Position numbers and translations under genes: made by a program
Notes under the pieces: model-generated
The model's database searches: none
What the model was told of the DNA's origin: nothing
Seen by the model: only the letters and a program-made list of their open reading frames with translations
Shown here: positions 43,252 through 56,419 of the stretch, piece by piece
Layout of the letters: every line of letters begins with the position of its first letter
Position numbering within the stretch: the first letter of the stretch is position 1
Source of the DNA: Zantedeschia hybrid cultivar
Lineage: Eukaryota > Streptophyta > Magnoliopsida > Alismatales > Araceae
DNA: 64,000 nucleotides
Assembly (NCBI GenBank): GCA_030544215.1
Contig: JARZZO010000010.1
Coordinates: forward strand, 55,593,564 to 55,657,563
Direction: 5' to 3'

Positions 43252-45911
43252 TGTAACGCCCCGAATCTTGTATCCAGTCATATCTGACTTTCGCCAGAAT
43301 TTGGAGACAGTACATGTACGGAAAATAGCATATACATAACGGAAATGATAGAATAAGAGTCCACAAGGTAAAACAAATAGCCATCCATTATAAATTTTAA
43401 ATGACAATAAGCCAACACAATCCACAAAAGTCTCATAATAACAACTGTCTCAACAAAATATAATCAACATCTCTTAACTCCCAAGGATCTCACAAATACA
43501 TAATAGACTCAATTACTCATATTACATCAATCTATTAAAATAAAAAGACTCATATATTACAAATAGCCTTGAATCTAATAGCTTCAAATGACTCATACGC
43601 CTATTGGTTAGAATCAAAATTCAACTCTCTAGTCACCTTTCCTAAAAAAATTATCCAACAAATTTACTTAGTATAAAACTCAATGGGTATTATCCTCTTT
43701 ATAGGCTAAACATATAATAATTGAAATTCATATAGTAATCATATCATATCATGAACAATTCACAATGTTACATATAAATTAGATAAGAGAATGATACAAA
43801 ATTAGATCTCACATATATCTCATATCAAATCAGATGCATTTTCTAATAACATGAAACAAACATGTTAATTCATAATACTTATCACATATATAAAACGTTC
43901 TTACTTATTCGAAAACAAACTACTAGCCATAAATATATTACATAATTCTTCCAACACATAGGGAGGCACATATACATATCATATGGCTCAAAATATAACT
44001 AGTAGTATGTAATCAAGTTATACATTTCAAAATTCATACTTTTAAAATTTTACATCATAAAATAAATTTATAATTCTTTAAAATAAATTTAAATGATTCA
44101 TATATATATATGTCAAATTATCATAATTTCATATCTTAGTCAGACAAGCATCCTAACCACAAAATAATGAGCCACACATATATATACCGGGTACTTAGGC
44201 AATCATATCAAGTCTTGGCTACCCAGAACCGGCGATCACAAATATCCTACCACTACGCCATACTGAAGTACGTTTTATAGATTTTGTTCATTGCCCTTAG
44301 GTCATATAACACCTTATCCAACAAGGACGCTACGTTGAAATCGGGCCACATAATCTCCTTAAGATGACAATGTCTATATCACACATATTAAATTAGATGG
44401 CACATGTCTTACAGAAATTAAAATTCATCATAACTAAAAGGTAATATAAATTATATAGTCAATGATATTCATTTGCAATTTTTTTTTTTTTTAAAACAAG
44501 ATATTTTAAAGCAACATGATGTTCTACTATTCAAATTAATCTAAAATTGATTCCAACAAATTAGAAATATATGAAAAATATTTTTATTTTTATTTCAAAA
44601 TCTTCTAAAAACGAAATCTAATTTTCACATCTCAAAAGCTATTTTCAAGACTGAAAATATATTAAATAATACAAATATTATCAAATAGATTCATAAAATA
44701 CTAAAACTTGGTAGACATAATAGAAATGCAGTATGAAAAATTTCTATAAATTTTTGTTAAGTTTTGAGTTCATATGATATAAATTTAGACATTTATAAAT
44801 TGCTCAAATTGAGTCACTTATAGTAGTTCTGAATTAATTATTGAACTAAATATCAAATAAATTTTAAAAATTATAAATGTTTTTAGACACGTTTAAAACA
44901 TATTGATGAAGCTGTGGTCAAAATTTTAGTTTAATCGGAGTTAAAACTAGTGAGAGCAGACATCAGGAAGTTCAATAGAAAAACTAGATTCTAAGCGAGG
45001 GTATTGTAGATATCAGTCGACCGACCCGATTAGAACATGTTAAAATACATTTGTTTCAAGGGTTTATGATTCCATCTTCAAATATAATAGTTTTTAATCA
45101 ACTTAATGATATTCTCAACATATTTTAAGCACTGAAACATTGAAAATAAACTAAGCGTTTTATATAATACAAAATATCAATGATTTGGAGAATTATCACC
45201 TACTTCTTACGCTATAAATCCTCCAAATATGAAATCCACTAAAAGATCTCAACTCTTAGTAAGAAGCACCACTTTCTAGCCTTCCTCGTCGACCTCCAAT
45301 GCTCTTAAAAGACAAGAGAATCACGAAATTATAAGTTATCTTTAAGAACAACCTTCATCTTCATCTCTTTCTTCAAAGATATAAACAAAACACCCACCTT
45401 TTATAATGTAGAATGACAGCTAGGTTTAACCATGTCTCGACCTCATATTTACAGAATTAACACCCATCTTCTAACCCCAAACAACCTCTCCAAATCACTT
45501 TTAGATCGGATTAATTTTCTCTTCTACGAATTATAGACAATCTGGCTCCAAATCAGACTCCTCTCGTGCAACTCTTCTTTTCCGAACTGAACAATTAATT
45601 TTTTGGCCTATTAAACAAAAGAATCAACAAAAATAATCTTCTATATATTTGTATATATCTTCGAGCTCTTTCCAACTATGCCAACTACGCCAAAGTTCGA
45701 ATTATATAATAATAGTTATTGTTAAAATATCGACCTAATGTCCTGAGAACCTGAACCCAGAAAATTCTATTTATTTAATGCATTAAACTACTTATAAAAT
45801 TAAGTTCATGGGCTGACTCTAATTATCATATTATATTCTATCTGATCTTTTAATTATTATTATTATTTATTTAATTATTATTTATATGTTTAAAAAATAT
45901 CGCGTATTACA
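43252..45911 (-). repeat. 3' LTR of the Gypsy element, 2660 bp
   Basis: On the minus strand it begins TGTAATACGCG at 45911 and ends GGGGCGTTACA at 43252. Directly upstream lies a polypurine tract AGGGGGAGAAGA. The LTR is very AT-rich. No target duplication partner is available because the other end is gone. Confidence 0.8.
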
Positions 45912-45969
45912 TCTTCTCCCCCTAAATAAATTTCGTTTTTGAAATTGACATTACAAGCATAGTATATAA

Positions 45970-48900
45970 TCACTTACCAAATAATTCAAGATATCTCTTT
46001 TTTATTTCTTCTTCTGTCTCCCACGTCACCTCTTCCATAGAATAATACCTCCAAAGAACCGTGGCCATAAGAATCGTCTTAATCCTCAATACTTGCTCCT
46101 TACGATCATGAATACAAACAAGCTTCTCTTCATATGATAGATCCGATTGAACTTCCAATGGTTTATAATCCAATACATGAGATGAATCAGCAACATACTT
46201 CCTCAACATGAAAACATGGAATACCGGATGAACACCACACAAATTAGGTGACAAAGCAAACTTGTAAGCAACCTATCCAACACGCTCCAAAATCTCAAAT
46301 GAATATATCTTGAACTCGAATTTTCTTTTCTATTAAATCTCATAATTCCCTTGGTTAGTGAAACCTTCAAGAAAACATGATCTGCCACTTCAAACACCAA
46401 TTCCCTTCGCTTATGATTAACATAACTCTTCTGTCAACTTTGAGCTATCAAACGCCATTTCCTGATGATATCAATCTTATCTGAGCAATCATGTACAAGT
46501 TGTGGACCAATCGACCTTTTCTCTCTAATTTATTCCCAACATAAAAGTGATCGACACGGTCTACCATATAAAACCTCATACAGTGCCATACTAATACTAG
46601 CATGATAACTATTATTGTAAGCAAATTCAATCAACTTCAAATGATCATCATAATTACCTTTCTACTTAATACTACAAGCTTTTAGGATATCTTCAAGTGT
46701 ATTAATAGTTATCTCCGATTGTCCATCCATCTGTAGGTGGAAAGCTGAACTGAACTTCAATTGAGTACCCAAAGCTTCCTGAAGATTCTTCAAGAACCTC
46801 GCTATACAATGAGCATCATGATATGAGATAATAGACACTGAAACTCTATGCAACCTCACAATCTCCTCAATTTACATCCGAGTCAGCTTCTTGAAAGAAG
46901 TCTTCTTGTGCATAGCTAAAAAATGAGTAGACTTAGTTAATCTATCCACAATCACCTAAATATAATCATGCTTCTTCCTGGTCAATGGTAATCATGTCAC
47001 AAAGTTCATAGTAATGTATTCCCATTTTCATTCTAGAATATCCATAGTTTACATCGGTCCACCTGGCCTTTGATGCTCAATCTTCACCTGCTGACAAGTA
47101 AGACACCACCAAAAATTTCTCTTCATGTCTTTGTACATCCTGGTACTCCTTAAGTGAATAGAAAACTGAGATTTGTGAGCTTCATTCAACAATTCCCTTC
47201 GCAATTCCTCATCTTGTGAAACACACAATCTGCTTCGAAATCTGATAACTCCATCATCACTCTGAGAAATATCGGCTTTACCAATCAATTCCTACATCTT
47301 AAGATCTTGCTCTGAACTTCCATAACTCACTTTACAATCACAGGTTTCGTAGCCAACTGAGCTAGAACACAATGTTCAACTTTAACTTCTGGTCTACAAT
47401 CAACAACATCTTCAAGCATTTTCCAATCTCTGTGCAAAGATAAGGTCATAAGCTTCATGCTCAAAACATCAACAATCACATTGGCCTTACTAAGATGATA
47501 ATTCAGTGCAAACTCATAATCCTTTAGAAATTCAACTCATCTTTTCTATCCCAGATTTAGCTCTTTCTGTGAGAAAATATATTTCAAACTCTGGTGATCA
47601 ATAAATATCTCAAACTGCACTCCATAAAGATAGTGCCTCCAAATCTTCAAAGTATGAACAACAGTAGCTAATTCTAAATAATGTGTCAGATAATTCATCT
47701 CTCGATCCTTCAACTAACGTGAAGCGTAAGCTACAACCTTCCCATCTGCATCAACACACGACTCAAACTTTTCCTGGAAGCATTTTTATAAATAACAAAA
47801 CCATTTGACTCACTAGGCAAAGTCAAAACTGGGACGATGGTAAGTCTTGTCTTCAACTCTTGAAAATTTTGCTTACATTCCTCATACCATACGAACTTGA
47901 CACCCTTGTTAGTAAGCTTAGTCATCGGAGCAGTAATAGATGAAAATCCCTCAATTAACCACCTATAGCTGCCTCAACCTTAGCTGGATCCACATATACA
48001 CTATCCTTGGAAATTACATGATCAAGAAAAGAAACTTGCTCCAATTAGAACTCACACTCGCTAAACTTATACAACTGATTTTGCCTCAACAGTTCCAAAA
48101 TAATCTACAAATGCTCCCTGTGTGCCTCAATACTAGGAGAGTAAATCAACACATCATCAATGAGTACCACCATAAACCGGTCCAAATACGACTGGAACAC
48201 CCTATTCATTAGATCTATAAAAACAGCAAGGACATTTGTCAGTCCAAAAGGCATAACCACAAGCTAATAATGCCCATACCTAGTCCAAAAAGTAGTCTTA
48301 GGTATGTCCTCATCCTTGATCTGCAACTAATGATACCCTGACCAAAGATCACTCTTAGAAAAGACCTTGGCCAACTGTAATTGATCAAACAAATCATCAA
48401 TCCTGGGTAAATGCTATATGTTCTTGATAGTCACTTGATTAAATTGACGATAATCGATACACAGTCTCATCGAACCATCCTTCTTGCACACAAAGAGCAC
48501 TGGGGCTCCCCATGGTGACATATTCGGTCGAATAAATCCCTTATCAAGCAACTCCTGCAATTGCTTCTTCAGTTCTGCCAACTTTGATGGGGCCATACGA
48601 TACAAAGCCTTAGAAATAGGAGATGTCCCTAGCATAAAGTCAATGACAAAATTGATATCTTGTGAAGGAGGCAAATCGGGCAGATCATCTGGAAAATATT
48701 AGGAAGCTCTTGAATAATATCAATATCAGTAATGAATCTCTCACTAGCACCATCTGATAGAACCACCACAACACTAGCCAAATATCTATGACACCCCATT
48801 CTTAACAACTTCTCAGCCTTGAGTGAAGAAAACATAACACGGCTTGATCGATGCCTAGGGCAATGCTAAATAAACTTCTTCTCGCTAGGCTCTCGAAATA

Positions 48901-49560
48901 TCAACTTCTTATAATGGCAATCTAACAAAGTAAAATACTTATCTAGCTAATCTATGCCTAAAATAACATCAAAGTTTACCATCTCGATCACAGACAACTT
49001 AGCCAGTCTAGTCTATCTCTATCTCCAAGGTTAACAACAATAGAAGATATAATGCGCATAGTCTGAATCTCCTCTCCAGAAGCTATAGTAACTACCAATA
49101 GATGTGTAGCTTCTATCGGTTTACTCTTAAGTGATTTAGCAAAACTAGCAGATATGAATGAATGAGTAGCTCTATGATCAAATAACACTTTAGCATGAAT
49201 ATCATCAACAAGAATAGTACCTTCTGCAATAATAGGGATCTCCTCAGCATCTTACTTAGTGAGAGCATAAACACGTCCTTGAGTCTTGCCTTTCTTCTGT
49301 TCTTGCGACGGTTGAGCTCTGGCCTTAGGACAATCTCTGACCAAATGGCCTGGATCACCACACACTAAACACTTGTCGGCTGCTCTCCAACACTCTGTCC
49401 CACCATATCGTCGCCTACACTGAGTGCAAATGGTTGAATCAAATGCCTTTGGCGCCGGACCCTTCATTGATTGGACTCGAAATTTCTTCTTATCTTTGTG
49501 CACAGAAGCAATTGGTGCACTTCTCTTGTTCTGACCCTTCTGCTTTTCCATAAATTCTTC
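45970..49560 (-). pseudogene. Ty3/Gypsy polyprotein remnant
   Basis: In order on the minus strand: zinc knuckle CLVCGDPGHLVRDC (about 49372-49331, intact); protease block LFDHRATHSFIS (about 49185), where the catalytic D-S-G reads D-H-R; RT start (PPSQDINFVIDFM.GTSPISKALYR, MSPWGAPVLFVCKKDGSMRLCIDYR) at 48674-48414; RT active site IDDVLIYS near 48165-48130, intact; integrase zinc-binding part (EAHKSQFSIHL, WWCLTCQQVK) at 47200-47080; integrase core piece with FSSAFHLQMDGQSE at 46860-46662; chromodomain tail (VTWETEEEIKKRYLELF) ending at 45970. Many frameshifts and stops. Not functional. Confidence 0.85.
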
Positions 49561-50110
49561 ATGCCCACATTCTATGTTGAATACAGTCCTTAAAGCAACA
49601 ACAAAAGTTTGAGGGTTTTGAGCAACAACATAACGTCAAATGGTACCTTTCAGATCTTTGACAAATTTCTTCAGTTTTTTCTTCTCATCATGATAGATAT
49701 AGGGTGTATATTTTACCAAATCAGAGAACTTCACTTCGTAACCAGCCATAGATATAGTACCTTACACCATATTAAGAAATTACATCTCCTTCTTATCTTG
49801 AACATGATTAGGAAAGTAGTTCTCATGAAATACTCCAAGAAATTCTGCCCAAGTAATAGTAGTATGACTAGCAAACATAGTCCTCTTCATAGATTTTCAC
49901 TAGACATCTGCTCTCTCTTGCAACGTGAAGGTCGCCAGACTGACCTTCTCATCCCCCGGACAATGAATCACATCTAACATCTTCTCCATCTTTTGAGCCA
50001 AGCCTCAGCAACCTCTGGTATACTCTCCGCCTTAAAAGAGGGATGACGCAACTTGTTGAACTTCTCCATCATAGGAGTCGCCTTAGGCCTATGGGACTGA
50101 GCCTAAGTTT

Positions 50111-50646
50111 GAGTCTATAAAGCCTGCACAAGCTAGCATACTTTATCAAGGAGTCAGATACTACATATTCACATATCGATTGTAATCAGTATTCAATCAT
50201 GTCATATACGTCACCTTTGCTAGATTATGCACACAAGTTGACAAAGTCCACTTTGCCCATCTTAAAATAGTGATAGAATTGCAAGATTCAAACACAATTC
50301 CTCTAATTACATGAAGATTCAAATACAATTCCTTGTGGAGGCTGTATCTCACTACATGATTTCAATGCAACCTTTCAGTCACAATCCAATTGCCACCTAG
50401 AGTATAAAATATTCAATTTAGCTAGATCTGTAAAAGATCTTTTTTTATTTTTTATTTTAATCCTTATCATCTTTTAATATTCCTATTATTCCTTGCAATC
50501 TTCATATTTATTTTAAGTTGCTTACAAGGTTTGAGCGTTCTCTATAAAGTCCATCTAGTTAGAAACCACTAAAAAAGAATATACTACGAATATTCACAAA
50601 ACATTCTTAATATATTTTGATAGAAATATGGTACATGAAAGAAATA
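50111..50646. other. Non-coding flank of the truncated Gypsy element
   Basis: AT-rich with no recognised motif. It may be the decayed leader of the element or target DNA; I cannot separate these. Confidence 0.4.
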
Positions 50647-50654
50647 TTCCATAA

Positions 50655-50953
50655 AGAGAATAACTTGCTGCACCAACATTCGGTATTACGATGGCTGCCG
50701 GTGTTTTTAATTAAAAAAAACTTTTTTCTTGAAATTTTTTTGTCGGCCCCAACCCCCCCTACAGGGCTGCACAGTCTGATTTCGGATCGGACGACCCAAA
50801 AAAAGATGAAAAATCAAAATCGGACTGTACAGTCATATAGGGCACCATGGGGCTGACCAAAAAAAATTCAAAAAAAAGTTTTTTTTTTTTTTTAAAATTT
50901 AAAAACACCAGCAGCCGAAGTAATACCGACTGCCTGTGTTGCAAGTTGTTCTC
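50655..50953. mobile_element. Foldback MITE, about 300 bp, long inverted arms
   Basis: The two halves are reverse complements over nearly the whole length. Both arms hold AACTTGC, then CGGTATTAC, then GGCTGC.GGTGTTTTTAA, and both continue through ACTTTTTT..TGAA.TTTTTTT, GGCCCC/AGCCCC and ACAGTC.GATTT to a loop near 50795-50820. Near-identical 8-mers TTCCATAA (50647-50654) and TTCCATGA (50954-50961) flank it. Open frames on both strands are mirror images of each other. If transcribed it would form one long hairpin. Confidence 0.75.
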
Positions 50954-50961
50954 TTCCATGA

Positions 50962-51870
50962 TATCTCTTTTCTATGATTGTTAACTGGAGGGACTTTTTA
51001 AGGAACGTTCAAATATCATGAGGATTTTTAAATATAAAGATTGTAGGAACTAACACAAAATATTGAATATTATAAGGACTGAAAAGTAAAAAGATCCACC
51101 TCGAAAACATGAGATTCTAAGCTAGGATGGTGGCTTATCAAGAGGGTGGCTTTAAAAGGAATTTGCTTCTCAGAGGCGGACCATTAGAAGATTAATACGT
51201 TTGGAAGCTACATCAATACATCGAGATATCATAAGTTAATAGTAACTTTTTTTTATTAAATAGTGCAATGGCTTAGTTTTATATGTTCATGCTTTACCAT
51301 CCTCTGGCATCTTTGGAAGGCAAGATGTAAGGAAGCAACCAAATAGGGAAAAAAACTTTCCCACTCAGAATTCTGGATGATGCCTTGACAGATGCCAACT
51401 CCTAGCTCACAACTTGTGAGGCACCAAATGAAGACAATTGCAAAGAGTAAGAAAGACAGAAACTCCTTGAATGTGCTCACTATAAATAAATGTGAATGGA
51501 GCTACATTAAAAACTAGGGGGATAATAGGTCTGGTAAATTCAGTATGACAAATGTTTTCTCATCTACCACAGATTCAAATTGGTGGCATGCTATAACTCT
51601 GAAGTTGTGGAAGCTCTAGTCCTAGTGAAGGGCATCAGAGAAGCATCTCTCTCAAAATAACCAATAAAGGTCAAGGAGATGCTGAAAACTTTGTATGTGT
51701 TGTAAAAACATTATTGGTTACCATTTGCATTTCTAACCCTAGCCAGCAGAAAATGTGGTACTGAAGAATCGTAATGTTGTTATCTAGTTGTCTAGCTTAA
51801 CATAGAGATGTACACCCCATGCACTGGATCCCTGCCCCCCCCCTCAATGATAGCAGTATAGGTCGAAGCC
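50962..51870. other. Intergenic, no gene seen
   Basis: No supported coding or structural RNA feature. A C-run lies at 51834-51843. Confidence 0.45.
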
Positions 51871-51874
51871 TCAG

Positions 51875-52560
51875 GTGGGCCAACCCGAATCAGAATAGTT
51901 GGGTTGGATAGAACCCAAGCTTGGTTAGATAAAGGTTGGGGGGTTTTTCAACCGAACCTTAGAGGAATTAAGTTGGGTTGAAGTGTGACCAACCCGACCT
52001 AATTTGAGTCCAACATTAATTTATATAAATGGTAACTTAGATCACTAGTATATCTTTCATTCAATTGTATATCTTCGGACAAAAGTTTAGATTACAACAT
52101 AAACAAAGATGTTGTGAAGTAGCAGTCATATATTCATGTTTCTAGCTTCTTTTTCTTAGTCATTTTATTAAGATACATAGATAAATCCACAAAGATGTTG
52201 TGAAGTAGCAGTCATATATTCATGCTTGTACCCTCTTTTTTTAGCCATTTTATTAAGATACATAGATAAATCCACAAGGATGTTCTGAAGTAGCAGCCAT
52301 ATATTCATGTTTGTACCTTCTTTTTTTAGTCATTTTATGAACTATTTAAAGAAGAAAAGTTAAGAATATGAACTATTTAAAGATCTACCTCGACTCCAAC
52401 CAACCCAGCCTAAGGAAGGTCGGGTTATGTGGACTGAGTTTGTGTTAAGACATTGTTAGATGAATTGGGTTAAGATTGAGGAGGTTGGATTGGATCGTGC
52501 TAAGGTTGAGGGTCTCTTGAGTTAAGATCGACCGCAACTGTACCCGAACTATATCCGTAC
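51875..52560. repeat. Repeat region with CCAACCC/GGGTTGG words
   Basis: Both edges are rich in CCAACCC, GGGTTGG and related words (51878-52010, 52390-52510), as in a worn MITE, with an AT-rich middle that includes an 86-bp tandem repeat. Borders not found. Confidence 0.4.
52105..52345 (+). repeat. 86-bp tandem repeat, about 2.8 copies
   Basis: Units start at 52105, 52191 and 52276. Each begins AAAGATGTTGTGAAGTAGCA (the third has two changes) and continues through CATATATTCATG and AGTCATTTTAT to GATAAATCCAC. The third is incomplete. Confidence 0.9.
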
Positions 52561-53321
52561 CTGCCAGGCAGGGTACTTGATCTCCCATTCCGCGATAGCA
52601 TTATGGGCACAAGCAACCTTCACCTAGACGAAGTAAAGCATCAGAGTGAAGAGCCGACCCTAGGGTGGTTTTGTTGGGGGCTGAGTGTGTTCTTGACTTA
52701 AAAAGGGCTGCTTAGAGGCAGGCAATTGCAGGATTAGAAAGAGAGTCAATTATACATAAATCTTATTATTACCCTTTTCTTTTTTGGTAAGGAAACTATT
52801 CCCAGATTTAAACCTATGACTTCTAGATTATAACAAAACAACCATACTGTTGCACCAAAACCCTCCTTTGCATTCATGAGCAGGATGTAGATGAATTGTT
52901 TGGTTAACTGTGTGCATGCCCATGCAGGTCTTGGGGCCACTACATGCAGCGTCTTATGATGTTGGCCACCAATGTATATATTTAGAAAAAAAAGATATCA
53001 CCCCATTGAACACTGCTCAGGGGCCAGGCCTCCATAAGAACATACGACAACACATGTAGCAATCAAGCTTGTAAAATAGCACACCAAGGACTATGCATTC
53101 ATGGGCACCATGACTCTGTATCCGAACCTGTAAGAAGTTCCACGCTCCTTATTTGAGACAAAACCACGAGGCAATCCACATGGACACAGCAAAGGGGTGT
53201 TTCAACAGAGAAGTTCAGAAATACCAGAGAAACAGGAAGCCAGTTGGTCCTCATATCCGTTTAGCTTGGAGCACCAGAGACAAGCAGGCAGATGGGCAAA
53301 ATGCTAAATATGTGCTCAGAA

Positions 53322-55235
53322 TCAATGCTTTTCTGAGTCTGGGATACCATTGTGATGAGCATCCGATGGCAGATAATTGAAGCTACCCCCATCTGGTTGA
53401 ACAGCAACATCAGCAGGCACCAAAGTCATCACGTTCCGACTAGGCGTTCGGCTGTGTGATGGAGCTGTTGTCAATTCTTTCGTCGGCGCTTGGTCAACTT
53501 GGTCAATTACCCCCTCATGTGGACTTCGTATTGTCAGAGGTGTAGCACTTAGTATTGCCGGAGGTGTAGCACTTTGTATTGCCGGAGGTGTAGCGTTCCC
53601 AGTTCCTAGTCTCCTTCGGTGCTCAACCATCGACCTGGCATCATTGTCCATCCTCATCCTTTTCCTGGTATGCAAACAAATTTCAGGACCATGAAACCAT
53701 TGCATTAAAAGATAAAAGAACAGTAAACATGAACTCGCTTATTCTTAATGATTCTCATCCTTTTGCCTGGCATGAAAACAAACTGACAATGACACCATTG
53801 CATTAAAAGAAAAAAGAACAGTACACATGAACTCACTTGTTCATATTTTTATTGATGCGGAGATGCCTGCCATAGTTAAAGTTGGGGTTGGAGGAGATAA
53901 GAATCCCACGAAGCCGTTGCCCATCAATGGTCGTCTCAATAGTATATCCATCACGAGTTACATCCACAACCATTGCTTCAAATGTCCTCTTTTCAGTGGC
54001 ATTTGAATTATGCAATGATCTGCCTGTGTTGCAATAGAAATCTTAGGCACACCTCCTGTATCATTCCTCCAATAATATGCTTATGACAAGATGTACTTAA
54101 AAATTTATTCATATAATCACATCAATGCAAAACGCAGGTGGATCATGAATCATTAACTTTTACAACCTTCTGCATTTCCACATGAATTTAATGCTACATT
54201 TATAATCACTGGTGCCTCGAGATATAATATCATTCACTGGGGAAGCCCTACAGGTTCATTTTGGATTAACATTTCAAATGATATTAACATTTTGGGTTAA
54301 CACAGAGAGCCATATATAAATAGGAAAGGATCAAAAGACATATAAATAGGAAACAAGGATGGTAGTACCGGTATCGGAGGGTACCGATACCGATACGTAT
54401 CGGCCGGTACCGGCCAATATATATTTTTTAAAATATTAACTGTAAAGATCAGTACCGATACCCCTCAATATCGATATCGGGTAGGACCGATACCGATACA
54501 TACGTTATCGGCCGATACTGTCAACCATGATAGGAAAAGGATCAAACACACCCTGGGGCGCATCTAACTTACCCCCCCCCCCCCCCTACCCCAATGCTTC
54601 TCCTGATGTTTACAAAAAAAAAAAAACACAAAAAAACTTTAAAATATCCCGATTAAGGTTGTTCCCATCCATGAGGCTTTAATTTTCACTGTCTGACCAT
54701 GAAAATCAATCATAGCCATCCGATCGAGGGAGCATTCAAAAATATTATTTAAAATGTTAAAAATAGTCAAAAAAATAGAAAATTAGTCTGATTAACTATC
54801 ACAGTTGATCCCATCCGTTAGGGTTTTAGTTGACCCCCAATTAAGGGTGCACTTAATTGGACCGTTATGGTTGAATTTTTTCAATTAGACGGTGAAAATT
54901 AAACCCTATGGGGTGGGAACTAACTTAGGGGGTCTTTTGAATATTTTATATTTTTGGTATTTTTTTAACATCGAGCACGTTTGATCCTTTCCTATAGTTG
55001 TCAAGGCGGTAAGACGCCCCAAGGCATTCTCCGGCTTTACCTAGTTAATATGACATTAATATGAAAATACAAGAAAATAGCACCATCATGACATTTACAT
55101 GACACTAATATTACAAGAAAATAGCAGTAATAACCTACTTAATATGATGAGAATAGCACTAGCAACCTACTTAATATGAGGCTAACATTGACATTAACAT
55201 GAAAATTACACACACACGTGTGTGTGTGTGTGTAT

Positions 55236-55299
<64 letters not shown>

Positions 55300-56371
55300 T
55301 AATATTGAAATGAACATGAAATTTGAGAGATATTGACCAGTATTCTGAAACCCAGACCGGACCGGCCAGTCCGACAAGATTGAACTGGAACCGGCAGCTC
55401 CAGCAGTTTAGTTCAGTAAAGAACCAGGGTATCCTTCAGAACCACTTGAACTGGAGGTTGTTCTGATCAACCCACATAAAACCGCTGAACCGGGCAGGCA
55501 GGAGGTTTCCAGTTTTGAGCGCGGATGAGTTTGACGAAAGGACAAACGAAAGTTGCCAAATCCTTTGTTTTAAGGAAAGTGCGGGACTAGATTCTTTTGG
55601 TCTTCCTGTCCTTGTTCTTCTCGTCATATTCCCGCCGCCGATGAGAAGGACCTGCTATTGGGCCACCGTAGTTGAGCTATCATCAACTTACCGATGCAAG
55701 CTTTGGGACCGCAGCACAGCGCCACAGCCCACAGGTACACATGCAGCATGAGTTATTTTCTTTGAAACTTGGATAGTCTGGCCACTTGTACAAAATGCTA
55801 ACAGCAATTGTTTCATTTCGTTTAAGTTTCCATGGTCAGCTGGAGCACAACTCTTTTGTTCTAAACATGCACTTACCAGAGTTAGCAACTTAATATTATA
55901 ACCATATCATGCATGCACGAGGATAAGAACCTTAACAAGAAGACAAGGTGGTCAGGTTTGGGTGTTGCACCATAGAAGGTTTAGGATCGAATAAAACTAA
56001 TAATCTACCACTATAAAGCAAGATGCATAACATTAATAAGTTTTTTTTGCTGCATCACTTCCTTCATCACTTTTTTAATGTCATTAAATTTCTTTTGCAT
56101 CACAAGATGTTATTAAATTCCTTTGTCACAAACAGGTGTCATTTTAATACTTGCATTTGTTAGACCTTAGTTCATGACCATTTATGTTACTTTCTATTGT
56201 CATTTATCCTCCATTTAAATTTAATAATATTGAGACAGCAGTCCAGTCCATAAAATGGTTTTGTCCGGTTGGTTTAATTTAGATCGGGCTGGAACCTTTG
56301 CCAGTTTGATGCCCAGTCTGGTTTTTAAAACATTGATATTGACATTACACACACAAACACACAGAGAGAGA

Positions 56372-56419
<48 letters not shown>

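Larger units (their letters stand above)
43252..50110 (-). mobile_element. Ty3/Gypsy retrotransposon, chromovirus type, 5' truncated
   Basis: Read on the minus strand: gag remnant (50100-49250), zinc knuckle, protease, RT, RNase H/integrase and a chromodomain-type C-terminus, then a 2660-bp 3' LTR. The polyprotein ends at 45970, only 58 bp before the LTR. Gag upstream of 49560 is broken by stops, and no 5' LTR matching 43252-45911 is found up to 53 kb, so the 5' part is lost. The C-terminal tail suggests a chromovirus; the long LTR would fit the Tekay/Del group, which is inference. Confidence 0.85.
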
